Part shown: in pieces, positions 11,824-22,464 of the stretch
How positions within the stretch are numbered: position 1 is the stretch's first letter
Layout: the number at the start of each line of letters is the position of its first letter
Source of the DNA: Coprinopsis marcescibilis
Taxonomy: Eukaryota; Basidiomycota; Agaricomycetes; Agaricales; Psathyrellaceae
Direction of reading: 5' to 3'
NCBI GenBank assembly: GCA_004369085.1
Contig: ML210234.1
Coordinates: 1 to 51,257, forward strand
Length of the DNA: 51,257 nucleotides
Translations under genes and position numbers: made by a program
The notes under the pieces: generated by a model
Seen by the model: the letters and a program-made list of their open reading frames with translations, nothing else
Databases searched by the model: none
Told to the model about the DNA's origin: nothing

Positions 11824-12979
11824 ATGTACACCTCCAACCATGTCGCTTCATTTAACCACACCGAGGTGCTGGTCGGTCGTGCTCCAGCAAACGCAAACTC
11901 CCTCTTCCCTCGTGGTCGAGGTAGTTCCAGTTGGACGACATTCTCTGGGATCAGCGGCGCCAGAACGTTGAACTGGGACACCCTAAAGCCAGTCAGGGTC
12001 TCCGACCGAGGAATCAACTTTGTCCAAAACGCGCCTAGTGGAAAGGGCACCGCAATCAAGATCAACTATCCCAAAGGCTCTTACAAACCCAGTGCCCAGC
12101 CCCGTGGAGGGATTTCCTTCTACTCTCATGGACCAGGAGGATTCGACTTTACCAGCGCTCGCGAAGCCACTTTCAGCTACTCAATCTATTTCCCCAGCGG
12201 CTTTGATTGGGTCAAGGGTGGGAAGCTGCCAGGCCTCTGTGAGTACTCATCGTTCTCCACCCAAAGTCATATCAACTCATTGTTCAACGTAACCTCAGTC
12301 GGCGGAGACAATCAGGCCGACTCGTACTCCTGTTCCGGAGGACGCAAGTCTGACGAGTGTTGGTCTGCAAGGCTTATGTGGCGCTCTGGAGGAAACGGCG
12401 AACTGTACGCCTACGTCCCACCAAATCAAAACAAGGCGCTCTGCAAGGAAGGAACCTGCGAGTATGGCATGTCCATCGGCCGCGGAAACTTCAAATTTCC
12501 CACCAACCAGTGGGTCACTGTTGCCGAACGCATCCGCCTCAACGACGTAGGGCAGAAGAATGGGGAAATGGAGCTGTACTTTGACGGGCAGTCCAGGATC
12601 AAGGTTACCAACGCCGTTCTGCGCACTAAATCTGCGGGAAAGATTCGCGGTATTTTCTTTGAGAGTTTCTTCGGAGGTAAGAGAATCAGAGTATTGCCCT
12701 TGAGGCATCCTCTTTGGAGATACCCAACTAACATTTGGGAATTCAGGCAGCGATGCTAGTTGGGCAACACCGAAGAACCAGGATATCTTCATCGCAGACC
12801 TATCTGTGGCGATCACCCAAACATTCTCCAACGCGAAGCGCTCCGAGGACGAAAGTCTCGATGAAGAGGAGGAATACCTCGAAGTCAGGAGCTCAGCTTT
12901 CCGTACTGGAGTATTTGGTTGGGTCCAAGGCTTTGCTCTGGTGTTCATCACTTTGCTTTTGACTGAAGTTCGTATTTAA
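11824..12979 (+). CDS. Polysaccharide lyase family 14-like protein (first copy)
   Basis: Three exons (11824-12238, 12299-12676, 12747-12979) give 341 residues. PL14 enzymes cleave uronic-acid polysaccharides such as alginate or glucuronan by beta-elimination; the substrate here is unknown. Family features seen are a GGISFYSHGP block, SYSIYFPSGFDW, the SARLMWR strand, YGMSIGRGNF, an AERIRLNDVG strand and FFESFFGG, all typical of the jelly-roll core. The C-terminus ends with a hydrophobic stretch (GFALVFITLLLTEV), perhaps a tail anchor or GPI signal. There is no clear N-terminal signal peptide, which is odd for a lyase. A paralogue at 20388-21577 shares both intron positions. Confidence 0.82.
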
Positions 12980-13025
12980 ATATCACGTTATTATTATGCA
13001 TATTTAACTCACTAATGAGTTTATG

Positions 13026-15370
13026 CTATTCTGATACGCGAATGATTGCCTTTGCCGTGTTCAAGCCCTTCTGAACTGCCAGTATTGCTTCTCCTACGGA
13101 CTCAAGTCCATCCCAAATGTGCTCCTTGTACTTGAGCTCCCCGTTTGCTAGCTTCTCAGGGACCACATTATAGAATTCTTCGTCGTACTTGGCTTGAAGA
13201 TGGTGAACTAGGAGGCCTTGGATCGTGATTGATTTTCCTATGATGACGCCGAGATTCTAAAGCATATTGAGATCGATAAGAATCATCAGATGGAAGTAGT
13301 CATGGTAATAAGCCGAATTGGCGATGAACTTGCCTGAATGGGCGTCGGTGTGGCGTTGTATCCCAAGATCATGCCGCATTCCTACGCAGGTAGTCAAGAT
13401 GTCAGCTGTCGCCCAAGCGGCTGCCTGCGGCGGGAATGCGTACAATGAATCTAGCACCGACATTGGAGTTGCTTAAAGCGAGATCCAGGATACTCCCGCC
13501 AACATTGTCCCAGTATCTATGTGATTGAGATAAAGGTCGGGGCGACGTTGTGAGAGAACGCTCACATATCAATTGGACCCTCTCGTTCCAACACAACCTT
13601 GGTATCCGTCGTCTTGTAGTTAAATTCCACGTCGGCTCCGAGCGCTTTCATAAACGATACCTTCTCATCTGACCTCGCGGACGCGATCACTTTTAGTCCG
13701 TCGGCCTTTGCAAGCTGTATGACGAGTCTGCATAAGAGAAGACCAGGTAAAGTGAGCGAGCAAGTCAAAGAGTCCACTGAGCACTCACGATCCAATGGGT
13801 CCTCCCCCTGTAGTCACAAAAATCGTTTCTCCCTGGCAGAAACTAATCTAAGTTCGTAGCCCATGAAAGAAATCTTTGACGACCTACCCCTCTTGCCTTG
13901 GAGTACTCCTTCCAACCAAAGTATGCAGTCTTTCCTGTGGACAAAGCTATTATCAGACTGCCCACGGCTTTGGGACTCCCGATCCCTTACCAGGCATCCC
14001 TGCAACGCCCACGAAAGTAGACCACGGGAGGTTGTATTGGTTTTTGAGGAAAGTGAACGGGGCCAGTTCCTTAAAGACGTTGTATTCACGATGGTTATCG
14101 AGGCTTTCAGTGCTCTGTTGTAGAGATTGGGACTCGGCTGCAAGCAGCCAAGCCCATCTCCGTTCTCTCATCATGATGCATCGCACCCAACAGCGCCAAC
14201 ACGGTGCAATCATTTAGGCGCCAGATCACGTGTTCACCGAAACTTCGAGATTCCCGCCCATTACAAGCATCCAAATCCCCTTTCAAGCCACATCTCCGCC
14301 CCAAAACACCCTGAGCCCCACTCTTTCGATCATCGGGCACCCACCTTGGGCTTCATCTCGCTTCCGAGCGCCCAGCAAAGTTCAGAATTGGCTTAGTGCA
14401 TGGGAAACTGACCCTGAAGACCCAAAATACTCGACACACGGCGAAGATTTCACTTTTAAATTTATTTCTTGTCATATTTACACCCGTATGTAGCGTTTCA
14501 TGTCGCATATACGAATATTCCAGAGCTTCTTGGCTCGATATTTCCCCATTTATCTTATTTATTTATCTATTTATCTATTTACAAAGTAGTCTAGAAAAAC
14601 TATAAGTATCTAGACAGAGCGACCCTCTAGGGACAGCTCTAGCTCACCTGAGAACCTATATACTACAGCTCTATCGAATCTTTTCTTTTCCAAAAGCCAC
14701 TGCGCTTTCGCTGATCGGTTCCAGCCAGCAGAACCGACCCAAACTGTTCACCAACTCCTATTTCAAGTTCAAGACTTACCTGCAAGAGGTCTGACTCGTG
14801 CCCAAAGCCAGTCAAGCGCCCTCACATCACCGGAAGAACCTCTCTTCGCTGTATACCAGAAAGTGACGCCACTAACTCATTTGAGCACCATAAACATTGT
14901 CTCCAATATTAACCCCTGCCAGTTCGCTGCGTAGGACGACCCCTATTTCATGGCTCCAGATGCTGTGATGCGGGAGGGAATTAGTTCAAATGGCTGACGA
15001 CGATAGTAGTACAACTGACGGCTCTCCTATTTTGAACCCAGCCTGTTATCTCACAGCGGAAGTGAGCCACACGGTCTCTTGTGTACATGCCAGCGTCACG
15101 CATCGTATCCAGGACCCGATGGCCTCATTCGTCCACGCATAGACGGATTAATTGATAACCCCAACGTTCTGAGGAGGAATCCGCCGTTGAGGGGAACAGT
15201 GTCAGGACTTATCAGATCTGATCCATCGTAGGCAGTAGTCAACCCGGGCTCAGGATAACCTATGTGGTCAACGAGTGGCGTTTAGTTTGACTTGGAGCGG
15301 TGTACATCACAGTAGAGGACGACCTGTGGGGTAAGACTTGAAAAATGACCTTCGTATTCCTAGTTGGCAT
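13026..15370 (-). pseudogene. Degenerate paralogue of the NADP oxidoreductase, interrupted by a solo-LTR-like element
   Basis: The 3' half is well preserved: the last exon ends VQKGLNTAKAIIRVSE then a stop, and the YWDNVGG and VIASARSDEK motifs remain. The 5' half has decayed. The first exon (ATG at 15370) is frameshifted near VIF, and the second exon has an insertion of about 28 bp within the RGRMRD region that leads to an in-frame stop. A 730-bp repeat (14119-14848) sits at the position of intron 4. The identifiable exons follow the order of the intact gene at 318-1917, so this is an old DNA duplication and not a retrocopy. The preserved 3' half could still be transcribed, but no full-length enzyme can be made. 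Confidence 0.8.
14119..14848 (+). mobile_element. Solo-LTR-like element, copy 2 (complete, 730 bp)
   Basis: It begins TGTAGAGA and ends TCTCTTCG (copy 1 ends TCTCTTCA), a short inverted TG..CA terminus. It is flanked by CTGT at 14115-14118 and again at 14849-14852, a 4-bp target-site duplication. It carries a TATAAGTA box near 14601 and an AT-rich run, and has no coding potential. Copies: 1-271 (3' part) and 50655-51257 (5' part). It lies at the intron-4 position of the oxidoreductase pseudogene. Assignment as an LTR retrotransposon remnant is an inference; no internal domain is present here. Confidence 0.75.
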
Positions 15371-15960
15371 TGTGAGAGTAAGTCTAGAGGATGAATGGAA
15401 GGTTGATTCACGGCTACTGATACTTAGATATGCAACCGACTAAGTAACTGGCCCTTACATTGAGGCGCCCCTATATGTACCAAATCGTGTGACGTCATAT
15501 ATTTGTATGGACTCGAGTGCCATTCGTCCACTATGTATCTACGTGACAGTGAAGAGCCAGTCGAGAGGTTCAGGATCTCGAGTGCAGGCTCGGCTGATCA
15601 ACCCAAGCACATTACCCTTGGCAATAAGAACAATTCTCGTGACTCTCAAGCCCAAGATCGTTCTTGGATGTCATCATTCCTCGCAGGATGCACCCATTTT
15701 TCTGTATCCGGTTGTAAGAGTAGTCACTTCATAATCCTACTTGGCTCCGCCCTTGTACCTTCACCCTTCAGTTGATGTCGGGATACTTAACAACCCCAAT
15801 TTCGTGGTGAGAGGTGAACACTTAGTACTGATAAGTGAGAATGCCATCGTTGCTTACGTCCAGTGCTCTCGCATGTGACGATTAACTGCTCCGAGTCGAT
15901 AGCGACTTGAGCCAGACAGGAAGTTGCGGAGGAGAGGTGAGAATGACAACAGAAACTAGA

Positions 15961-16282
15961 ACAACACCTCGCACGCTGTGCTGTCAATGGTGGACATCGT
16001 GTTAAATTGCGCTTGATTTAAATCTTACGCGTTTCGCGATCCATGTTTTGGAGGGTTCTCTGTCATGTCTGACTGCGGATTATTGAGAATCTGACATGTT
16101 CGTGACTTAATCTTAAGACAACACCTCGCGCGCTGTGCTGTCAATGGTGGACATCGTGTAAAATTGCGCTTGATTTAGATCTTACGCGTTTCGCGGTACA
16201 TGTTTTGGAGGGTTCTCTGTCATGCATGTCATGTCTGGCTGCGGATTATTGAAAATCTGACATGTTCGTGACTTGATCTTAC
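15961..16282. repeat. Tandem duplication of a 157-bp unit
   Basis: Unit 1 (15961-16117) and unit 2 (16118-16282) both start with acaacacctcgc and include atggtggacatcgtgt, cttacgcgtttcgcg and tgttttggagggttctctgtcatg. They differ by a few substitutions and an extra ATGCATGTC-like 8-bp step in unit 2. No coding signal is seen in either. The surrounding 15371-16440 is otherwise empty. Confidence 0.85.
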
Positions 16283-16441
16283 ATAATAATCAGACATTCG
16301 GTATTGAAGTAGGCACTTACCTATGTAAGCCCTGTGCGATATCGGTGCACCGTCTTCCATGAGAGTCACCCTAAGGAAAGGTCGCTTTCGAGTTGGGCGG
16401 TGGGAAGCTTGGCTATGTTCAGGCATAGGGTTTGAAATGAG

Positions 16442-16450
16442 TATATAAAT
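16442..16450 (+). promoter_or_regulatory. TATA box of the glutathione transferase gene
   Basis: TATATAAAT 78 bp upstream of the ATG at 16528. Confidence 0.55.
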
Positions 16451-16527
16451 GACTCACGCAACATAACAATGATTAGAAGCAATTCAGTCCAAAGTCCACC
16501 CACTTGCTTATTTTTTAACCTCCAAAG

Positions 16528-17360
16528 ATGATAACTTTCTACGACATTAACGACAATATCCAGTCACCGGTATCCCACTCCCCATACTGTTGGAGGACTA
16601 GGTCAGTCTCGCCTCTGGCCTTCGCAACAGACTTCACGTGGAAGCTCATAACGCCCATGATGGCATCGTCCTCAGAATCTGTCTGAACTACAAACAGATC
16701 GCATATCGGACCGAATGGGTACGCTACAACGATATCACAGCTTTTGCGAAGGAGAAAGGAATCCCGCCCACTGCTGTACATTCGGATGGGTCCCCTAGGT
16801 ACACCCTTCCGGCGATATACGACAGCGACAACGACAGCTATGTCTCCGATAGCTTCAAAATCGCCCAATATCTTGACAAGAAGTATCCCGACACTCCGCG
16901 ACTTGTCCCAGAGAACACCACTGCACTTCATGCGGCCTGGGAAGCGATGTACAATCCTATTCATGGCAAATTGGCCCCTCTCCTCGAAGTTGCGGTGATC
17001 GCAGCCCTCGACCCTGTCTCCGCGGAGCGTGACAAGAAGCAAGCAGAAGCCTCGTTTAAAATGTCTTGGCAGGAGATCGTCAAAGCTGCGGAACCAGATC
17101 AAGAGGGATGGAAGGATGTCGAGAAAGCTGTAGCACTCTGGCTGAACTTTCTCGACAATCGCAATGCAACGGATGGCGAAGGGATTTGGGTGATGGGTAG
17201 TCAGTTGAGTTTTGCAGATGCAGTGATTGGCGGAGTTTTTCTTACAACCAAGGTGCTGTGGGGAGAGAATAGTGGTCAGTGGAAGGAAGTAAAGAATTGG
17301 AGCGGGGGAAAGTGGGCTGACTACATCGGTAGTCTTGAGAAGTATTCAGCTGCCTTGTAG
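16528..17360 (+). CDS. Glutathione S-transferase, fungal GSTFuA-like
   Basis: Two exons (16528-16601, 16676-17360) give 252 residues, a normal GST length. The N-terminal thioredoxin-like domain holds SPYCWRTR (about residues 18-25) at the catalytic position, followed by LNYKQIAYRTEWV, the cis-proline segment YTLPAIYDSD and the glutathione-contacting VSDSFKIAQYLD. The C-terminal helical domain ends with a conserved LSFADAVIGG motif. The protein resembles the basidiomycete class-A GSTs linked to detoxification of lignin-derived and other electrophiles; that role is inferred. The splice site is fixed by joining SPYCWRTR to ICLNYK. No signal peptide, so cytosolic. Confidence 0.9.
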
Positions 17361-17485
17361 CACTGGGCAGCCATACATATATGTATTTCGGGTCCTTTTG
17401 AATATATGTATGATAAAGAAAGAATCATTGATGCCTTCCTGAATCTGTAGCAGACGTTCGACCTTCGTCTGTTCTTTGTATTCTT

Positions 17486-17560
17486 TGTAATCGGCGAGGG
17501 ATCGAACTCGCGCCCTCCACTCATGTTACTAAGCCCTAACCCTAATAGTAATATGGGACT
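17486..17560 (-). other. tRNA-like B-box fragment with short tail repeats and TTAGGG units
   Basis: Read on the minus strand, the stretch contains TTAGGGTTAGGG, then a GAGTTCGATCC box that matches the Pol III internal B box, and ends in two TACAAAGAA-type units. The T stem does not close properly (loop of 8), so this is not a functional tRNA. It could be a tRNA-derived SINE remnant. Confidence 0.35.
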
Positions 17561-17630
17561 TCGGGGGCAATAGCTCTCGTAACCAACTCGCTGATTTTGG
17601 TCGGTTTCAAATGTTTCCTTGCAAACAGCC

Positions 17631-20011
17631 ATGTTCAGCTCAATAACATGGAAAATTCTATGTTTCTGTTTCGTTTTGAAGATCACACGTATCAACGCTT
17701 TCATCTCACACGACCTTACACTTCCTTTTGGCAACCTCTACCCTCACCACACAACGGCAGCACGGTTTCCTCCGGCGGCGTCGACAAGGCAAGCTCGCGC
17801 AGAAATCAATCATTCTAGCGGGGCTGTGAGCTTGATTTCAGAATCTACTTCAAAATATATCAAAGGGCTTATCACGGAATGGAATTCCACGGGATTGGGG
17901 GTGGCCGTTATCCAAAAACTCCCAAGCCCACCAGGGAGCCAAACTCCAGCGTGGAAGATCGAATTTGGGTCTTACGGGATCTCGAGAAAGACTTCCGGGT
18001 CGACCGAAGCTGTCCCAGTCACACCTGATACTATCTTTGCCATTGCATCTAACAGCAAGCTGTTTTTATCGATATCAATCGGTTTACTCATTTCCAACCA
18101 AACGCTAGCCGACGAATTTCGACACAGAACTGGACAGAAACTAACATGGAAATCTAAGATGGTCGACCTGATGCCAGAACGATGGAAAATGTGGGATGAA
18201 GAGGCGCAGAGGAGTGCTACTATCCAGGACTTGCTCAGCCATAGGACCGGGCTGCCTCGTCACGACTTCTCTGGAACTTCAAGGAACGGTGATGTGGGCC
18301 AGGTTGTGAGTGGTGTGCGTTTATGATAGCCCTCAAAGAACCGATGATTCTCCCAGATCTCTGTCCTTCGTCATCTTAGACCGTCTGCGTCCTTCCGAGA
18401 AACGGTGCAGTACAATAACCTGATGTACGAATCATTATCGTACCTTCCACGCGTTCTCCTCAACCAGACATATGAGAATTATGTTCGCGAGCACCTACTT
18501 GCGCCATTGAACATGACATCGACGACCTTCAATGTCCATCAGGCCGAAACTGACTTCAAGGAGCGACTGGCGCACGGGCATTTACGCGATATGCGCGATT
18601 TCATAAAGGACGGTGGTCCTACTGGAACGTTAAAACCGTTGATTCCATACTTCTTCAGACCCGGTGAGGAGCGAACATGGGCTGGAGCTGGTGGTATTCT
18701 CAGCACCCCACGAGATCTGGTGCGTTTGTTCACCATTTATGGCATGCATTACCTACGCCCTTCACACAGTCGAAATGGATGGCCATGTTGCTAAATGACG
18801 GCCGGCATCCAGACACCAACGAGGTTGTCGTCCCTGCAGACGTATTGGAGTATGTCACCTATGGTCGTGTCGTTACCCATGGAAGTCCGGAGTTCGCTGA
18901 ATTCGTATGTCAATTCCTAGGCTACCTACTTAAACATTTCATACTAACGGAATTGTAGAGTCCGAAAGTCTACGGCTGTGCGCAGTGGCGGTACACATAC
19001 CAGGGTTGCGATATCATCGAACACGGAGGGAACAATGCCGGCTTCAAATCACAGGTCGCTAGGTTCCCTGGATCATCCGTGCAAGGCTTTGGTCCATCAA
19101 CCAATCTCGGCATGGGTCTCGGAGGATCAAACGGAAGTGAAGACTATCTGACGACCACGAGGACGAATGGAGGCTTGGGTATTATCACTCTGTCGAACGA
19201 TGGAGACCAAGGCGGATTCGTCCTTGAAGCTTCCAAGTGGAGGATCTCTGAAGATATTTTGGGACTCGAACGCGTCGACTGGAATAGCAGGTTCGTTTAC
19301 AATCTCTCGAAATCACGCTCTTCTCTCATATGGTGCAGATACAAGATACTCTGGTCTGATTATCAAGACAGCCTACGCAAGAGTGTTACACCACGTCCGC
19401 TAGAAGCACGCCTTCCTTCAGCTCCTCTCGCCCAGCTAGGATCAAAGGTCTTTCGGCATGGGGCATATGGAACCCTTACCCCATGTTTAATCACCGAAGG
19501 TTTCACCGCGCCACACACACATGTTGAGGTCGAGAATGACACGCAGGCGCACTTGCATCTCGACTCCAGTCCGGGTGACAGCAGCTCCTACTGCAACACC
19601 GTCTTGTCTTTGCCATCTACCCAACGTCTCCTCGCCGCCTCCAATCTGTCCATTCCAACGTTTATCGCGTCTTGGGACCGGACCTTTTCCACCCATCTGC
19701 GCCTAACACACTTCGACGGCAACACCTTCAACGTATCTGTTGTATGGACAAACAACGAGGTCCGGATCCGGGAGGGATACCATAGCTTGGATGGAGAAGT
19801 GGATGAGGAGGCAGTCTTGATTGGGCTGGATGATAGTTTCGAAGTCGAGTGGGTTACACCTGACTTAGATAAGAATGGTCCTGGTGAGACCGAGGGCCTC
19901 TCGTTTAAACGAGGGTTCTGGGGCAAGGAGGGGATCGATTCGGAGGAACCTCAAGACGGCTTGGGGAAGGATAGCGCAGAGGTCTGGTTCGGCACTGTAC
20001 CCTCGTCGTAA
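17631..20011 (+). CDS. Secreted serine hydrolase of the beta-lactamase / penicillin-binding fold
   Basis: Five exons (17631-18305, 18357-18719, 18770-18904, 18959-19290, 19339-20011) give 725 residues. An N-terminal hydrophobic segment (ILCFCFVL) suggests a signal peptide. All three motifs of the fold are present: SNSK (about residues 140-143) with the nucleophilic serine and general-base lysine, YNN (244-246), and HGG (413-415) replacing KTG as in class C-like esterases. Several N-glycosylation sequons are visible. The C-terminal 220 residues form a second, lipocalin-like all-beta region, as is usual in fungal members. Likely an extracellular esterase or peptidase; the substrate is unknown. 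The start is the ATG at 17631; an upstream TTG is not used. Confidence 0.88.
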
Positions 20012-20337
20012 TCATAATAGTCAGCATGTGACATCATGTGTCTGGCTTTCTGTTTCCGAGCCCCACTACGCGTGAAACCGCATGAACGTCGAATGCTCCA
20101 TCCTAATCGGTGATCCTAAAATTATGGTTACAAACGCGCTATTAACCTCCGGGCCTCGTATTGGTCTGTCCCATCGGTAAGAGTAATTCCAAGTAACATA
20201 GCGTACTTCACTGAACTTGTGTCAACAGTGGAAAGCTTCTAAACCTAACCCGTCAAATGACGCCGGAGTATGGTTGATCCGACCATTTTATATTGGGTTC
20301 TTCACTAATCCTGGTACTCCCAGTGTGACTTGAAAGG
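20012..20337. other. Intergenic, no supported gene
   Basis: Only the 3' flank of the serine hydrolase and the promoter of the second lyase. Nothing else is seen. Confidence 0.4.
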
Positions 20338-20345
20338 TATATATA
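20338..20345 (+). promoter_or_regulatory. TATA box of the second PL14-like gene
   Basis: TATATATA 43 bp before the ATG at 20388. This is close and implies a very short leader. Confidence 0.5.
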
Positions 20346-20387
20346 CTCTCTTGAAGCATCTCTCACCACACGACAACACGCACACTC

Positions 20388-21577
20388 ATGTCTATTTCTC
20401 CCAATCTCCTTGCTGCTCGCGCTCCTCCGACGCAGAGCTCGTTATTCCCCCTTTCACGGGGTATCTCTAGTTGGACAACTTTCCCTGGTATCAGCGGTTC
20501 TCTGCCTCTGAACAATGCCACGCTCCGCCCAGTCAACGTCGCGAGTGGCTTTCCAATAATCTTCACGAACGCACCCGATGGGAAGCTGGCTCTCAAGATG
20601 CATTACCCCAAGGGCTCATATAAGCCCAGCGCCGAAATTCCGGGAGGGATCTCGTTCTATTCGCACGGACCATCCTCTTTTGACTTTACAAGGGCGAAGG
20701 AAACAACCTTTGGGTATTCCATTTACTTCCCATCAGGCTTCGAATGGGTGAAAGGCGGAAAGTTGCCGGGACTGTGTGAGTACAGAATTCTGCCTTGTTT
20801 CGATTTGGCCATAATGTCTCTTTACCTTTACTTATATCTCTTCACCGACAGTCGGAGGTGATTCGAAGGAAGTGGCGTATGGCTGCTCGGGTGGCAGGAA
20901 GGATATACACTGTTGGTCTGCTAGGCTGATGTGGAGAACGAATGGCCAAGGGGAGATTTATGCATATCTCCCGCCATACGACATTCCCGGCTTCGAGGCA
21001 AACAAACCGCTCTGCAGCGCTCCGAAGAACACTTGTGATTCCACGTACGGAATCTCCATTGGGAGGGGTAATTTTGTCTTTGCGACTGGAGGATGGACGA
21101 CAGTGGCCGAACGCGTTCGCCTCAACGACGCAGGTAAGGCGAATGGCGAATTCGAACTCTACGTGGATGGTCGAAGCGTCATTCAGGCGAAAAATATCAT
21201 CATTCGCCCAGATAACGTTGGGAAAACTCAGGGGATATTCTTCCAGAGTTTCTTTGGAGGTGGGACCGAGAGTTCTGACGATTTACATTCGCTGACCATC
21301 GTGCATTACAGGAAGTACCTCCGACTGGGCCACTCCCAAAGATCAGGACGTGTACATCTCTGACTTTTCGGTCGCAATCATAGAAGCTTTGGCCGGGTCT
21401 ACGCAGGCTCGCTCACTCGTTGAGGGCGTCGATAACGGGATTGATGAACACGATTCGATCCATCAACGCAGGGCCGTTACCAGTGCAAGTGGAAAATTGT
21501 CGCCTGGCTGGGCGAAACAGTTTGCCAGCATCATGATACTACTTCAGGTTGCCATCTTGTCGTTTACCATCCCATGA
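20388..21577 (+). CDS. Polysaccharide lyase family 14-like protein (second copy)
   Basis: Three exons (20388-20775, 20852-21259, 21312-21577) give 353 residues. It aligns along its full length with the protein at 11824-12979 and has introns at the same codons. Shared blocks are GGISFYSHGP, GYSIYFPSGFEW, CSGGRK, SARLMWR, YGISIGRGNF, RVRLNDAGKANGE and FFQSFFGG. Compared with the first copy it has an extra loop after YLPP (about ten residues with a cysteine pair). It ends in a hydrophobic tail (ASIMILLQVAILSF), again suggesting a C-terminal membrane anchor or GPI signal. No classical signal peptide is seen. Paralogue divergence is substantial, so the duplication is not recent. Confidence 0.85.
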
Positions 21578-22464
21578 ATACTTAAGGTGTATTGAGCCAT
21601 GCCCCCTTTCTAACATCGTGACGGCACCAATAAAGTCGAATAACCCTTGTGAGATCGCCGTGAATAGATCATCACCGCGAGTGTACAAACAGGATTGGCA
21701 TTGGGCCCGGAGAGTCTGCGGTACTTACTAGTGTATTACAGAGCTGCACTAACAGTCGAAAGATGACCGTTCAAATCGGGTGACAATCGGTTGCTACCTC
21801 CGCCGTTCGATCGTTGTCAGCATCAAACCTAACTGTGTACGTTAGACGCACCAATCAGAAAGGGACCGATGGTCACACTTGAATCATGCCGTCAAGGCCT
21901 TGTTTCGACCAATATGAGGACATTCCCTATCGGAGACGCAGGATGTGGGACCATTGGCTCTGGTAGTTCATTATATCATACTATTTATATACTCAAGTGT
22001 CGATACCACTTGTTCAGAAACTCAACAGTTTCCACTATGATATGTCTTTAATTGACTTTGGAATCGACATCCAGGTTTATGTGCCGAGTAACTCTCGGGA
22101 GACAGGAAGGGGAATGCAAGGGAAATGATGAAGGTTAATGCCAAGCCTCCCCATGTGTACACCCATCACCCTTCACATGAGTCCTGGACTCGATAGAAGC
22201 CCAGGGTTATGGTTAGTACGGAACATAGAAGCTTGAGCATCGCATCCATCTCGACGGGTATCCAAGTGCTCGGTTAGCTGGTCAGACGCTCCACGATGGC
22301 CCTGGTGTATCTCTGAATCAGCTTGTATATTAAGGTCAGACCCAATCCATCATCCGTGTTCTTGGTTTGCTTCTTCCTACGCTTTGCTCTACATAAGTGA
22401 CTCGAGACGTCTCGCTGGGCTTACTTTGGAGCATCATAGTGAACAGTGTTGATGAGGGCCTGAA
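21578..22464. other. Intergenic, no supported gene
   Basis: Between the second lyase and the first 7TM gene. Frames of about 60 codons occur without supporting features. Nothing recognisable. Confidence 0.4.

Noticed and set aside
12295..12951. Minus-strand frame of 218 codons in the first lyase
   Set aside because: Antisense to conserved PL14-like exons and crosses their introns.
17486..17560. Functional tRNA gene
   Set aside because: The T stem and loop do not close correctly and no complete cloverleaf can be drawn.
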